NCBI GenBank assembly: GCA_037447655.1
Contig: JBBHKE010001664.1
Location: forward strand, 62,001 to 126,000
Reading direction: 5' to 3'
Source: Zygnema cylindricum
Taxonomy: Eukaryota > Streptophyta > Zygnematophyceae > Zygnematales > Zygnemataceae
Length of the DNA stretch: 64,000 bases
Of this stretch, positions 31,355 to 42,789 are shown in pieces. A program made the translations under genes and the position numbers. How positions within the stretch are numbered: position 1 is the first letter of the stretch; the number at the start of each line of letters is the position of its first letter. Below the pieces are notes generated by a model. It had not been told where the DNA came from. It did not search any database and saw only the letters and a program-made list of their open reading frames with translations.

Positions 31355-32889
31355 ATGGCGGAGAAAGGGAAATCCTCGGAGTAGCTAGTGGGGGAGTTAG
31401 TGGAGGAGGAGTTACAAGGACACAATATGATGAGTATGACGAATGGGAGGAGAAAAATGTGAAGATGGACGAAGGAACGTTTGAACGCTTTCAAAAGTTT
31501 CTCAAAACACAAGAAGATGGTGGAGATGGAGGAGTAAGTGGAGACTCACGCAACTCTAAGAATATAAAGAAAAAGAAGGGGAAATCTAAAATTTATAAGG
31601 AAGAGGAGGAGAGCGAAGATGATGATTTTAAAGTGTTTAAAAAAACCATCGTCTTCACGGGTTCCCACTATGCAATTTGTAAGAGATACATTCGAGGAGC
31701 ATTCACACCGAAAAAACTTTGGGACATCGTTATCGAAGAAGAAACACGACCGGATCCTTCCGTGGATCTAGCCGGAGCACAGAAGTGGGACAAGAAAGAT
31801 ATGGCGGCCTCCACCGCACTTATACAAAGTTGTGTTAGTTCTATGCATAAACACCTTTTAACTCATGATTGGGCTTTTGATTGTTGGACCGCTTTGCAAA
31901 ATGCGTTTGAAAATGGGTTTGAGGCAAATGAAAATTATCTCTTTGAAGAATATATTGGGTTTAGAATGAAGGAGAATGAGTCAATTGATGATGGAGTCAA
32001 AAGGTTTAATGTCATCATAGAACAACTTAACTCACTCAATAACTTTCCTACAGAAAAAGAAATGTTGTTTGTCTTTATGAGGAGTCTTCGAAGCAAGTTT
32101 GCGGTAGCAAAGGAGGTTATCAAGGGGCGAGAGAAACCAACAATAGCATACGCTATCAATCACTTGAAGAGTACGGAGAAGGAGAAAGCAACACCTAAAG
32201 AGGAAAATAAGGGATCATCCTATCAAAGTTATCAAGAGGAGGATGACGGAGGAGCTTACAGCTTTAGGGGATCTAAGGGGAGAGGAGGTGGACATCGTGG
32301 ACGAAGAGGCAGGTCACAGGGCCCAGGGAGAGGCTCATATCAACGTGATACCTCTCAGATGACTTGTTACAATTGTAACGAGATTGGGCATGGCTCTTTT
32401 GAATGCCCAGACAAAAGTAAACAATGTAACGTTTGTCATAAATGGGGACACACTGGTCGCGGTTGTTCTCAAAACAAGGGAAACAATCGCAGAGGGGGAC
32501 AATATAGAGGCGGAGGAAGTGGAGGAATTCATTCATCAGGTAGAGGGGATTTTATTGGGGATGGGCTAGTGGGACAGGATCAAGAATTCTTCATTTCACT
32601 TATGGAGGAATCACAAGAAAAAGAGGATAACCTATTTCACACACGGAGCAAAGAGAGTGAAGGAAATTTTAACAATTGGATCATAGACTCAGGTGCTACC
32701 CATCACATGTGTTCAGACCCAAGACTATTTAGTGATATTAGAAAACTCACTATACCAGAATCCATCATAGTGGCTATCGGTTCGATGATGGTTATTAATA
32801 CAGTGGGAACAGTACGATTGGATCTACCGACACAAGATAAGGAAAGGAAAACTAGAGTCAATAGAGTACGTTTTAATAATGTGCTTTAA
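31355..32889 (+). pseudogene. Element B gag and start of protease (broken)
   Basis: The likely start codon (31355) meets a stop after nine codons, and the Gag frame proper is open from about 31354 (in another frame) to 32889. Features in order: an acidic/Lys-rich segment, a UBN2-type Gag region (AICKRYIRGAFTPKKLWDIV to about 32160), a Gly/Arg-rich RNA-binding stretch, two CX2CX4HX4C knuckles (CYNCNEIGHGSFEC and CNVCHKWGHTGRGC, about 32364-32470), then the protease signature WIIDSGATHHMC (about 32680-32712). A TAA at 32887 interrupts the frame, which continues in phase afterwards. Only one frameshift and few stops, so it is younger than Copia-1. Confidence 0.85.
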
Positions 32890-33269
32890 AATCCGGGGGG
32901 GTGCATCAATCTCTTAAGTGTCCCACAAATTCAGAGGAAAGGAGGTGGAAGAGCCACATGCATGGAAGGGGGCAGAATCATTTTGAGTAGTAAAACAGGA
33001 CCATTTGCAAAGGGGGTTGTAACTGAAAATATGCAAAGTAGGTTGATTTGGAGAAAACCAGAAAATAGGACGGCGGACGAAAAAGGGCACCTTGTTACAA
33101 ATATGCAAAGTAGGCTGATTTGGAGAAAACCAGAAAATAGGACGGCGGACGAAGAAGGGCACCTTCACTCGGCTGAGCTCAACAAGGAGGACCTCACGTT
33201 GTGGTATCATCGTATGTGTCACACTTCAGAGAGTAATATCAAAAAGATGATTCGTCATGGTGCGGTTCG
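32890..33269 (+). pseudogene. Element B protease end and pre-integrase segment
   Basis: In phase with the upstream frame after the TAA: a 'GCINLLSVPQI' segment, then a 72-bp tandem duplication (units beginning 33031 and 33103, 24 codons each), then LTLWYHRMCH, the His part of the integrase HHCC zinc finger. It is interrupted at 33269 by S2. Confidence 0.75.
33031..33174 (+). repeat. 72-bp tandem duplication in element B coding region
   Basis: Two units 'atgcaaagtaggYtgatttg...' start at 33031 and 33103 with about two differences. The frame is kept. Confidence 0.85.
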
Positions 33270-34093
33270 TGTTGTTCTGAGACAACTGCTGGCACTGAAG
33301 ATGAAGAAGATGCAGCAGTAGTCATCGTATAACAAATCAAAAGAGGAAGCTTCCACAGTTATCGATGGCTGAACAGCAGCTTTGACAGACTATAACTTTC
33401 AGAAAAACGCTTCAATGGTCTTGAAAATTTGGCACAGTGTAGATAACATACAAAGGAACACACACAAAAAATTAACATGAATTCCGCTCACAGATCTGTG
33501 AGATATGCAGAAATGAAATTACATAAAACTGAGTGTACAATTTTCATATCATTTGTTCCTAATGAATCAAATTCACTAAGTCCTAAATCTATACACCGAA
33601 ACTACACTAAGCTGTACGGAGGCATTCCAGCCGTACATCTAACATTCTAACACAACAAATACTGTGAGTATACCTGTGTACTGAAGGTATTCACTAAACA
33701 ACTAATTCACTACAAACAAAATTCTATTCTACCAAATATTTACACCGAAGTTCATACAACGTAAAGTGATAGAAATCTAGTCACGCCTCGTCAATATTTG
33801 TTGGCGGCGGCTGTCAACCGTCCGATTAGAGGATTTGGCACCGTAGAACTGACTTCACAAATTCCCGTGGTCTTGCCGAATTTCCGTACGTCCACGGAGT
33901 ACATACTCACGCATTTCTCTCAAGTGACGACGCGTGTCCCAAGTGTGAATGAACCGTGAACTCCCAACTTCACTGTCACACTGATTTTGGTAAGTACTGA
34001 ACCGAACTCAACCAAAAATAACTAAAGTCCTGAACAGCTCTCTCTCCCTCACACCTGAGGCATAGAGAGGACTAAAGCTTTCTTAAAACAACA
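33270..34093 (+). mobile_element. S2: solo-LTR-like element, 824 bp, perfect 5-bp target duplication
   Basis: The ends are TGTTGTTCTG...AAAACAACA, with GTTCG on both sides (33265-33269, 34094-34098). Removing S2 plus one GTTCG restores the host reading frame across the HHCC domain. It matches S1 (reverse) over about 690 bp and S3 at the ends. No ORF. TG...CA ends and a 5-bp duplication fit a solo LTR or a small non-autonomous LTR element. Polarity unknown. Confidence 0.85.
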
Positions 34094-35902
34094 GTTCGGG
34101 GACTAGACGTGACGACAAGAGAAAAGGTTATCGGATGTGTAGGATGCACAAAAGGGAAGCATAAAAGGAAGCATCATCCGGTGAAAGACCTTCGGTTCAA
34201 AGCAAATGCCCCTTTAGACCTAGTTCATGTAGACCTTTGTGGTGACATACATCTAGAAACCATTGGAAATAATAAATACATTATGGTGATAGTTGATGAT
34301 TTCAGCAAGAAGACATAGGTGTACCTTTTGAAGGCAAAATCAGAAGCATTAGAGAAATTTAAAGATTTTGTGGTTATGGATGAGAGGGAAAGTGGGAGGC
34401 AGGTAAAAGAAGTACGATCGGACCGTGGAGGTGAATTTCCTGCCTTCGCCAAATATTGTAAGGAGACGGGGTTTAAGCAATAGTTCACGGCTCCTTATTC
34501 CCCACAATCAAATGGAATAGCAGAGAGGACAAATCGGACATTGCAAGAGATGGTGAGGGCCATGCCCCATATGACAAAACTCACTCATCGTCTTTGGGGA
34601 GAGGTAATCAGGGCGGCTAATCATGTTACCAACCGGAGAATAAACTCTGCTTGAGGTAACAAAACACCGGAGGAACTTTGGAGTGGACAAGTGCCTACGG
34701 TAAAACATTTAAGGATTTGGGGATGTGAGGCTATGGGGTATGTAGAGCAAAGAAACCGGGAGGGGAAGTTTGCAGCACGGTCATGGGAAGGATACTTTGT
34801 GGGGTATAGTGAAAACTCGATGCACTATCAGATTTATAATCCCGTTACTAAGAGGGTCCGAGAGTCTAGAAATGTAAAGTTCATTGAAAATTTAGAATGG
34901 ATGGTAAAAGGAGCTAATGAGTCTAAACGGGCCCAGATTACGAGGAGGATAGTCATTATGAAAAATTCACAGGAGAGGAGGAGGAAAAAGAAGAAGTCTT
35001 AACAGAGGTAGGGATAAAGAAAAAGGTGCGATTTGTAGAGCAAGCTTTAGAGAAAGTTTCAAAACCTAAGTCCACCAGCAACGAATCACAGGGGGGACAA
35101 GGTCATTAGAGAATCATCCACTCACACAAACAATGTGACATCCGAAGAGACACCTTTTGAGAAAGAGGGTGATGACAAGATTGAGAGCAATGATTCGGAT
35201 AAGGAATTTGCAAAAGACGTACGGAGAAGCAAAAGATCAACGAAAGGGAAGGCACTAGAACGATTCTCACCAGGGTTGTCTTATAGAAAGCAAACCAGTT
35301 ATTAGAGGGCAATGTCCGAGCTTAGAAAAGGAAAGGCGGAATTCTTTCTCTTATGAAAGGCAATTACATAAAATCGTCTGGCCGATCCTCAATCATATCA
35401 AGAGGCTAGAGACTCATACGAATGGGAGGAGAAGTGGAAACCGACATTTATAAAGAAGTATAATTCTGTGAAAGCAAATGTGTGCTTCGAAGAAGTAGAC
35501 TTGCCAGTTGGTAAAAAGACGATAGACTCAAAGTGGATTTTAAAGATAAAGACGGGTGCCTCAGAAGAAATTCTTAAGTATAAGGCGCGGTTAGTATGAA
35601 AAGGCTTTCAGCAGAAGGAGGGTATTGATTATTCAGAGACTTTTGCTCTTGTGGTTAAGTTTGATTCTTTGGGAGCAATTATTGCAATGGCGGCGGCGCA
35701 GGGAATGCATATCCAACAAATGGATGTAGAGACAGCTTTCTTAAATGGAGAATTAGAAGAGGAGGTGAATATGAAAATTCCAGAAAGAGTTCCTGGACAG
35801 AATGGAAAAGTATGGAGGTTGTGGAAGGCTTTCTATGGTTTGAAGCAGACACCAAGAACATGGAACCATAAGCTTCACAAGGTCTTACTAATTTTGGGAT
35901 AA
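34094..35902 (+). pseudogene. Element B pol: integrase and N-terminal reverse transcriptase (broken, truncated)
   Basis: The Cys pair of the HHCC finger (IGCVGCTKGKHK, about 34124-34160) is followed by the catalytic triad: HVDLCGD (Asp about 34231), RSDRGGEF (Asp about 34419) and NGIAERTN (Glu about 34521). In-frame stops occur at 34316-34318, about 34482 and 34652. The integrase C-terminal linker is open at 34691-35002. RT starts at about 35500 (KWILKIKTG, KGFQQKEGIDYSETFA) and is open from 35651 to FYGLKQTPRTWNHKLHKV at 35902, where the element is lost before the YVDD box. A TGA at about 35597 interrupts RT. Confidence 0.85.
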
Positions 35903-36037
35903 GGGTGAAGTTGTATTGGGGTTTTAATCGTCAAGGGGTCAATCATTTAGGTTTGTATGAACTTGGAGTTGGCACTAACTAGATAAGTTTCTTGAGAGTT
36001 GCCTACTATCATGACCAATGGAGGTCTCAGAGTTTCA
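35903..36037 (+). mobile_element. LTR H, 3' fragment (135 bp)
   Basis: Matches the end of the element C LTR ('ggtgaagYtgtaYtgggg', 'tcaaggggtcaatcattt') and terminates 'atggaggtctcagagtttca' exactly as the F LTR does. It includes the gag start codon supplied by this LTR family. It probably belongs with 30678-30756 as one LTR into which B was inserted. Confidence 0.65.
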
Positions 36038-36061
36038 ATTGTCACGCCCTTAAGTGACAAC

Positions 36062-36110
36062 TTTGTTTGGTACACATAGGGACACATGAAATCCGGGTCC
36101 GCGCACCCTT
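36062..36110 (-). repeat. R5: fragment of repeat family R
   Basis: The reverse complement of 'acacatagggacac' to 'cgggtccgcg' matches the left part of R2/R3 ('ggacccg..tttt..gtgtccctatgtgt'). Confidence 0.5.
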
Positions 36111-36146
36111 AATTCTAAATACGTGTACGGCTATTGCGTTAAAGTA

Positions 36147-36363
36147 CATCGTATATCGTTATTAGGGTTAACTGTTCTGAAACCACAAAAAACAAATTTC
36201 TACGTACACTTTTGTTAGATTTTCAATGTGAGACCGCCAATCATAAGCTGAGAATCTTAGCTTTCAATCGCAACCGTCAGATGTACTGTCAAACAAGCGT
36301 GTACGAAGAAAAAATGTTATACGAAATAAAAAAAAACATCAACACTAATAGCAATACATAGTG
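36147..36363. mobile_element. TA-flanked MITE (short class), 217 bp
   Basis: Ends CATCGTATATCGTTATTAG and CTAATAGCAATACATAGTG, TA flanks. The interior blocks 'gagaccgccaatcataagct' and 'tcaatcgcaaccgtcagat' are shared with 15021-15238. Confidence 0.75.
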
Positions 36364-36365
36364 TA

Positions 36366-36893
36366 ACACTTACAACTCGTAAAAAAACCAATTTTCTCAA
36401 AGTCCGCAAACCACCGAATAAAAACTATTGCTAATTTTACACCACCTTTCGCCAGCCTATTCTGACAAAAATCGATTACGACAAATCACGCTTTTGATAA
36501 ACTGTAAGGAAAAAAAAGATGTGCCAGTGAATCGGTATCAAGCTCTTTTATTTTGACTCCAATCATTACAAGGAGAAAGATCGGTTCCGCTTCTAATGGA
36601 AAACTCGCCTCTGAACCGGCTCTACAAATGTGACGTGTCAAAACTTGTCACGTCACATCATCGAAGAAGGTCTAGTTACGGCCTTCCTCTTTCTCTCACT
36701 CAATCCCTACGCCAATCAGTAAATTGAGACAGATTACATTTTACGAGATAAGAAAAATTCGGAAGGCGAGACTCTTATTCCGACCAATGACACGTGGCGT
36801 AATCACCTTTCGACCCTCGAAACATTGCCATCTATATTATGTGTTTGGATATGGACGGCGAGGGTTTTTTTTCCCGTCCTTTTTTAATATATA
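36366..36893. other. Spacer, nothing recognised
   Basis: No gene or repeat I can support. Confidence 0.35.
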
Positions 36894-36939
36894 CTAGTAA
36901 AACAACGCCCGTTACACGGGCATGTATCGTGTCCTGTTA

Positions 36940-37017
36940 TTTATGCCCTTTTATCATGCTCGTTTTTCATGCCTTTTTTTCATGCCCGTTTTTCATTCCC
37001 GGTTTTCATGCCTGTTA
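36940..37017 (+). repeat. Minisatellite, about 15-bp CATGCCCGTTTTT units
   Basis: Units such as 'catgctcgtttttcatgc', 'catgcccgtttttcattc' and 'ccggttttcatgcctg' run in tandem directly inside the Helitron-like 3' end. Confidence 0.7.
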
Positions 37018-37098
37018 CAAAAAACGAACACCCATAATTTTTCCTTGGATGGTCCCGTTGATGGTCCCATACCTTTACTTGTAGTCGTTCGTAGAGTT

Positions 37099-37405
37099 AG
37101 TTACATTGTGTCAGCAGTACGGCAGTCTGTACTGTGGCGGACGGTAGAGTAACATCGTGTCAGTGTTACAGCGGTCTCTCATCGTAACATTGTGTTAGCG
37201 GTACGACGATCTGTACTGCGAGGGACGACAACGTTTCATTGTGTCAGCTATACGGCGGTGTGTACTGCGACAAACGACAGCGTAACATTGTGCCAGCGGT
37301 ACGACGGACTATCAACGTTACATTGTGCGAGCAGTATGGCAGTTTGTACTGCGACGGACGGCAACGCTACATTGTGCCAGCGGTACGGCGGTCCGTATTG
37401 CGGAT
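37099..37405 (+). repeat. Minisatellite, about 50-bp units, six to seven copies
   Basis: Each unit has ACATTGTGYCAGCGGTACGG followed by CGGTCTGTACTGCGACGGACGAC-like sequence. Units are 75-90% alike by eye and some are shortened. Confidence 0.8.
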
Positions 37406-37548
37406 GGACAGAAAAAGCCATGACAGACACAGCGCCTATATAAGGGTTTTCAGAAAGGCGACTTAAGGTCCGTAATTTATATACTAATATATTTTCTTTG
37501 CCCAATTATTGAATATTCAGCTCGCGACGCAAGGGGTACAGCACTGTA

Positions 37549-37743
37549 CCGCGTGAATCGCTATTAGTGTTCCTGTTTTTTTCGTCTCTTAATACATTTT
37601 TCTCCGTACATACATGTCCGATTGTAATCTAATGGCTGCGATTGGAAGTAAGATTATTAACTTCCGATTAAATCGGACAAGGGTGTACGTAAAAAACATG
37701 TTTTGAGTGGCGAAAAAATTCAGCCCTAATAGAATTCAAGGTG
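37549..37743. mobile_element. TA-flanked MITE (short class), 195 bp
   Basis: Ends CCGCGTGAATCGCTATTAG and CTAATAGAATTCAAGGTG with TA flanks. Interior shortened compared with the 217-bp copies. Confidence 0.7.
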
Positions 37744-37898
37744 TAGTGTACTGTATCGCGTGCGGAGGATAAAAAAAATACTGCGTAATGAGTATCGGCA
37801 AAATTCCATGGATATACAACTGCCAAAAATGTGGTCGTCTAGAAAACGACATTCGAATCAAACCCTTATCGTGACAGAAGCTCTGAAGTACAAATTGT

Positions 37899-38735
37899 AG
37901 TGTTGGGTATCGGGTAAATTCATATCGCGATAATCTCGATATTAGATATATCGAATATCGATCGAGGAGAATCCTCAATATATCGTACCGCGACCAACAT
38001 TACTTATCGCGATATATATCGCGATATATAGTATTTTTTAAATTTAATATTTTTATTTTTTTAATAATATGTTATTTTTGGGAAAAAGTCAAATTGTCTA
38101 ATACGCCACGTACGCCGTGATTTTCGTTCCGTGACTTAAAGGTAGACGCCGCAAAATGTAACTGACAAAAAATTACTAATTTTGTAATTCTAATGATTGC
38201 TTTTTTGGGGTATGGTTACACGAGGAGGTCTCTGTAATAGTACGGACAGCAAAATTTATGTATTACAGAGGCATCGGGTACATCGCGTATCGTTTCTAAA
38301 TAAGTTTTACATACGTGTTCTGATATGAATGATTCCACGTAAGCTGACTATCAAATCTAAAAAATCATCAAACATCTAGAACCGACCTTTTTCGTATGGA
38401 AAATCGTACTTGCGTTTGACGTACGTGTACTTCACAAGTGTACCTCGTCAATGTACCTCAGAGATCTCTTCACTCCGCTGACTTTCAGGAAAAAACCGTA
38501 TTTCTTTGCGGCAAAGATTTTACAGTCACTTTGTCCGAAGTCACGAGGCTTTGAAAACCTGTGGGATTTTTTTTTATATTTTTTTTTTAAGCTTCGATAT
38601 ATCGACGATACGATATATCGGCGATAAATCGCGATAATTTGAAATTCGATATATCGAAGCGATAAATCAAATATCGGGTACCTGAAATTCGATATATATC
38701 GAATATCGGCAATGGGTCCTCGATACCCAACACTA
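37899..38735 (+). mobile_element. hAT MITE copy 1, 837 bp, 8-bp target duplication
   Basis: The ends are TAGTGTTGGGTATCG and CGATACCCAACACTA, flanked by ACAAATTG at 37891-37898 and 38736-38743. Subterminal zones consist of CGATATATCG-type palindromes. No transposase. It is the near-identical inverted partner of 40270-41102. Confidence 0.9.
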
Positions 38736-38743
38736 ACAAATTG

Positions 38744-40261
38744 ACTCATGATGGCTCGCAGTCAAAATTTGAGACTCTCGGTATCGGCCCATCTGGCCAC
38801 TTTTACGGATTTCGCGGCGGACTTTGCCTCTATATTGATTTAGGGCGTGTTCCCCTGTTACCGAAACTTTAAAACGTTACTTTGGATTTTAGCGTAGATT
38901 GTACGGTGTACTTTTCAAAGTGTGCCTATTTCAATCATTACTTGCGCCTTCATTACTTCAAATATGTGATAGTTGTAGATGTCTAATGAATGTGCGACAG
39001 TCTACAAAACGAAATGTAGACGACTACGAAACTATGAAACTTCCTAAAATTGGTGACATCTACAAAAACGGCGACGGTTGTAGACGTCGAGGTTTTTGTG
39101 ACGTTATAGATGTTTAGGGTTTTGTGATATCCGAAGTAATGCTACCATGTGACGTCATCAGTACGTAGATTTCCCGCCATGGCTTCTCGATTTCGTATTC
39201 TTATCCTTTATCATTCAATATGCCATAAAACTCAGACCAAAATTATTCAAAAAAAAATGTATATCTTTCATTTGATACTACTATTGCTGCATCTCGTGTA
39301 AATAAGAGAGAACGAGTAGCGGTCGAGTGAGAAAGAGGGGGAGAAACGAGGATGACTTAATATTTTGCAAAGGACCCATGAATGAAAGTGGAGGTCCGAG
39401 ACCCCACCGATTTTTTTCCGTACATGCTTTAATTTCGTACGTACATGCTCGTGACGAGCAGGGGGGAAAATAGAGGGTACTCTCCGTCCTTCAAAAATTT
39501 TGAAAACGTTTTACCTGTGCAATCGCAGTTTTCTATCCGTCAAAAGGGTACTATTTTGATTAAAATCAGGTGGCGATTTGACTCCAGTGCAAGTGTGAAG
39601 GTGAGCTGGAAGTGGGTCTCTATGATAATAACGCCAAACTGCCATGCCTTCTAAGTTCCAAGATGACGCAAAATGTACTTGTGTTTTTGCCCATTTTTTG
39701 TACTGCGTAATATTTTCTCGTTGGAAGTCCCATTTTCTGTAAAAAAGACGGAAAAAAACCCTTACTTTAACACATGGGAACACGCCCTTATTTTGCGATA
39801 TGACCTTGCACTATTTCCTCCAATCATGAATGACCGCGTGATGAGTACCAAGGAAATTAGAAAGAAAGTGGGCAGAAATAAAAATACGTTGAAATTCATA
39901 TTGATGCGGGGTTTTTACCTTTTACCATCGCGATTTTGATAAATATAATCTTCTTTTGTTTTTACTTTTTACACTCATGGCTCGTCTCAAGACTTTTTTG
40001 CGTTCAACTCCCGGATATTGCAAGGTTCGATATAATTATTAAGATGACTGACGAGGTCTTTGAAAACTTTCGCAGGCAATTTTAGTTTTTTGTTCCTCCT
40101 ACTTACAAAAACTACACGTGTAAGAAAACGAGAGGCCCAAATGATTTCCCCCGGCCGTTGCAATCATTGCACTTTCGCGCACAATGGGCTCGAATCCAAT
40201 GACGTCACCTTAGGTCAAAGCTGGGTCTTTAGCACGATTGGACCGATAATTAAAACCAATA
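38744..40261. other. Spacer between the inverted hAT MITEs, with R4 fragment
   Basis: 39645-39790 matches the right end of repeat family R ('gatgacgcaaaatgtac' to 'gaaaaaaacccttactttaacacatg'). The rest holds no recognisable gene. Confidence 0.45.
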
Positions 40262-40269
40262 CAATGAAC

Positions 40270-41102
40270 TAGTGTTGGGTATCGAGGACCCATTGCCGAT
40301 ATTCGATATATATCGAATTTCAGGTACCCGATATTCGATATATCGCTTCGATATATCGAATTTCAAATTATCGCGATTTATCGCCGATATATCGTATCGT
40401 CGATTTATCGAAGCTTAAAAAAAATTATAAAAAAAAATCCCACAGGTTTTCAAAGCCTCGTGACTTCGGACAAAGTGACTGTAAAATCTTTGCCGCAAAG
40501 AAATACGGTTTTTTCCTGAAAGTCAGCGGAGTGAAGAGATCTCTGAGGTACATTGACGAGGTACACTTGTGAAGTACACGTACGTCAAACGCAAGTACGA
40601 TTTTCCATACGAAAAAGGTCGGTTCTAGATGTTTGATGATTTTTTAGATTTGATAGTCAGCTTACGTGGAATCATTCATATCAGAACACGTATGTAAAAC
40701 TTATTTAGAAACGATACGCGATGTACCCCCTCTGTAATACATAAATTTTGCTGTCCGTACTATTACAGAGACCTCCTCGTGTAACCATACCCCAAAAAAG
40801 CAATCATTAGAATTACAGAATTAGTAATTTTTTGTCGGTTACATTTTGCGGCGTCTACCTTTAAGTCACGGAACGAAAATCACGGCGTACGTGGCGTATT
40901 AGACAATTTGACTTTTTCCCAAAAATAACATATTATTAAAAAAATAAAAATATTAAATTTAAAAAATACTATATATCGCGATATATATCGCGATGATTTA
41001 TGTTGGTCGCGGTACGATATATTGAGGATTCTCCTCGATCGATATTCGATATATCTAATATCGAGATTATCGCGATATGAATATACCCGATACCCAACAC
41101 TA
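40270..41102 (-). mobile_element. hAT MITE copy 2, 833 bp, inverted, 8-bp target duplication
   Basis: Same TAGTGTTGGGTATCG ends, flanked by CAATGAAC at 40262-40269 and 41103-41110. The sequence is the reverse complement of copy 1 with very few differences, for example a four-base length difference. Confidence 0.9.
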
Positions 41103-41110
41103 CAATGAAC

Positions 41111-41552
41111 AACTCCAATGAATTACGCCACTCAAAGATAGGCACGTGGTCTAATAATGCAAAATGGAAAATAGTGGAAGCACTCGAGTGTTTTCTTTAC
41201 ATTTGTTTTACGCGTCTCAAAAGTTTGATCGGATCTATTCGCAAGAGTGGACGAATCACGTACTATTTCGAAGCGAATCTAGGATACATATTATTTCGCG
41301 TAAAATCTAAGCGTGAGGACGTAATTGGCCCTCTAAGATATCCCGCGGCTACAATCATTGCACTATCTCGGAATGGTTTTTTGCGATCAGCGCATTTTGA
41401 AAAAATGACCCCAAAAGTGGCCTGAATTGCCGAGAGCTTGAAGGTTCTGTACTTCCGCTGTTTCTGGCTTCAGAATGCATGATTTGGACAATGCTGACGT
41501 GGCGTAGTTACAAAATCGACAACGAGTACACGAGTTTATTTCCAAAATCGCG
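41111..41552. other. Spacer, nothing recognised
   Basis: A 106-codon plus frame (41105-41425) begins in the target duplication and has no motif. Confidence 0.35.
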
Positions 41553-41562
41553 ATGGTTAAAA

Positions 41563-42130
41563 TCATTGTTCAAAAGTAGGTGACCGTACGCCCATACAAT
41601 ATGCCTATTGTACGCAAAACATACAATATTGCCCTTAAGACCCATATTGTATTCGCCGCAAAATGAAATAAAATAGGAACAGGGTTGAGTTGCACATCGA
41701 TCGATAGAGAATTAAACGTCATGTCTAAATTTTGAAAAACATTCGGACATTTTTTCTTTTTATGAGAGTTTTGAGGTATTTTTTATTTAAACCGTCAGAT
41801 TTGGACGATCGGACGGTCGCTGATCAAAGTAGCGATCTAAGAAGATCACATGAAAAGCCCATAACACAACTTACGATAGGACTTACGTCCGCGTTTTTTT
41901 TTTTTTTTTCGGGTTTTCTTCCCCGCGGAATGTCATCCTACGCCGTTTCAATTCACCTACAAATTTCGTCCGGCGCAGTGCGCTGTAGTATGATCATACG
42001 TCAGATTCGTAAGTTCGTACAAGAGTGTGCACAACGCACACACATATAGTATGCCTACTCTGCGCGAGTTTTGTGCCAAGTTTTGTGCGTCTACCAAAGG
42101 CCTACCATAAAAACGCCTACTTTTGAACTA
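41563..42130 (+). mobile_element. U1: MULE-like MITE, 568 bp, 9-bp target duplication
   Basis: Terminal GTTCAAAAGTAGGTG at the left and inverted GTTCAAAAGTAGGCG at the right. TGGTTAAAA flanks both sides (41554-41562, 42131-42139), and the 9-bp length fits Mutator-like transposition. It is uninterrupted, so it serves as the empty-site reference for U3 and U2. Confidence 0.75.
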
Positions 42131-42172
42131 TGGTTAAAACCATCTCCTCCCAAAGCATGAATGAACACGTTA

Positions 42173-42711
42173 CACCGTGAATCGTTATTAGTGTCAAAAT
42201 TTAAAAAGTGTTGAAGAAAATTTACCGTAATTGATGCTAATTAAAAATTTGATCTTTTTTTAAAAAAGGTGCATTCAAATTTCGGAATTATGCTAATTTG
42301 GGAACAAAAAAATGGGAATATTCGCCGTACGATTATATAGATTAATATGTGTATCCGTACAAAATATGAGAAATCGTACGCCGTCGTTAAATTTAAATAT
42401 CCGTACCTGTCATACTAATTTACGTGTCAAACTAATCCCGTTTTTTTAGCGCGCGTTCCTATGCGTGCGCGTCTGATTTAATTCATTTGTTGTAAAATTT
42501 TCACCTGAAAAAGGTAAATTTATGTACGATCTGACATCGACCGTACACCACACTATTTAGATATTATTGTACTTTCAATCATTACGCTATTTTGTACGGT
42601 ACCTTAATTAACGTCAAGGAAAAGTTAAAATCATGTATCATTTTTGAGGAAAAAAATCAACAATTTAAGAACCCAAATTAGTGACTTTGACACTAATAAC
42701 GATTCGCGGTG
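42173..42711. mobile_element. TA-flanked MITE (long class), 539 bp
   Basis: CACCGTGAATCGTTATTAGTG and inverted CACTAATAACGATTCGCGGTG (19 shared bases), with TA flanks. Its interior 'gaccgtacaccacactattta' recalls 12124-12649 and 27850-28461. Confidence 0.8.
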
Positions 42712-42789
42712 TAGAGACGAAAATCCTTAACAAACTAAAAGCAGAAATATAAATATTAAACTAAAAGAAGATATACACCAAAAACACTA

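Larger units (their letters stand above)
30757..35902 (+). mobile_element. Element B: 3'-truncated Ty1/copia retrotransposon
   Basis: 5' LTR, standard plant initiator-Met primer site, gag with two zinc knuckles, protease, integrase and the first half of RT in Ty1/copia order. It ends abruptly at about 35902 in RT and has no RNase H, purine tract or 3' LTR. It is distinct from the half-tRNA family in LTR, primer site and Gag. Solo-LTR-like element S2 interrupts it. Confidence 0.85.
36894..37490 (-). mobile_element. Candidate non-autonomous Helitron (3' end at 36894)
   Basis: On the minus strand the element ends with the hairpin GCCCG-TGTAA-CGGGC (36907-36921), a 9-base spacer and CTAG (36894-36897) followed by T, the classic Helitron 3' structure inserting between A and T. 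The far end near 37470-37490 reads, on the minus strand, ATTAGTATATAAATTACGG, similar to the TATACTAATATAAA-type 5' ends of plant Helitrons, but I cannot fix the terminal TC. The interior is filled by two minisatellites. No Rep/helicase. Confidence 0.45.

Noticed and set aside
37099-37405. CRISPR-like array
   Set aside because: The units are contiguous minisatellite copies with no unique spacers, in a eukaryotic context without cas genes.
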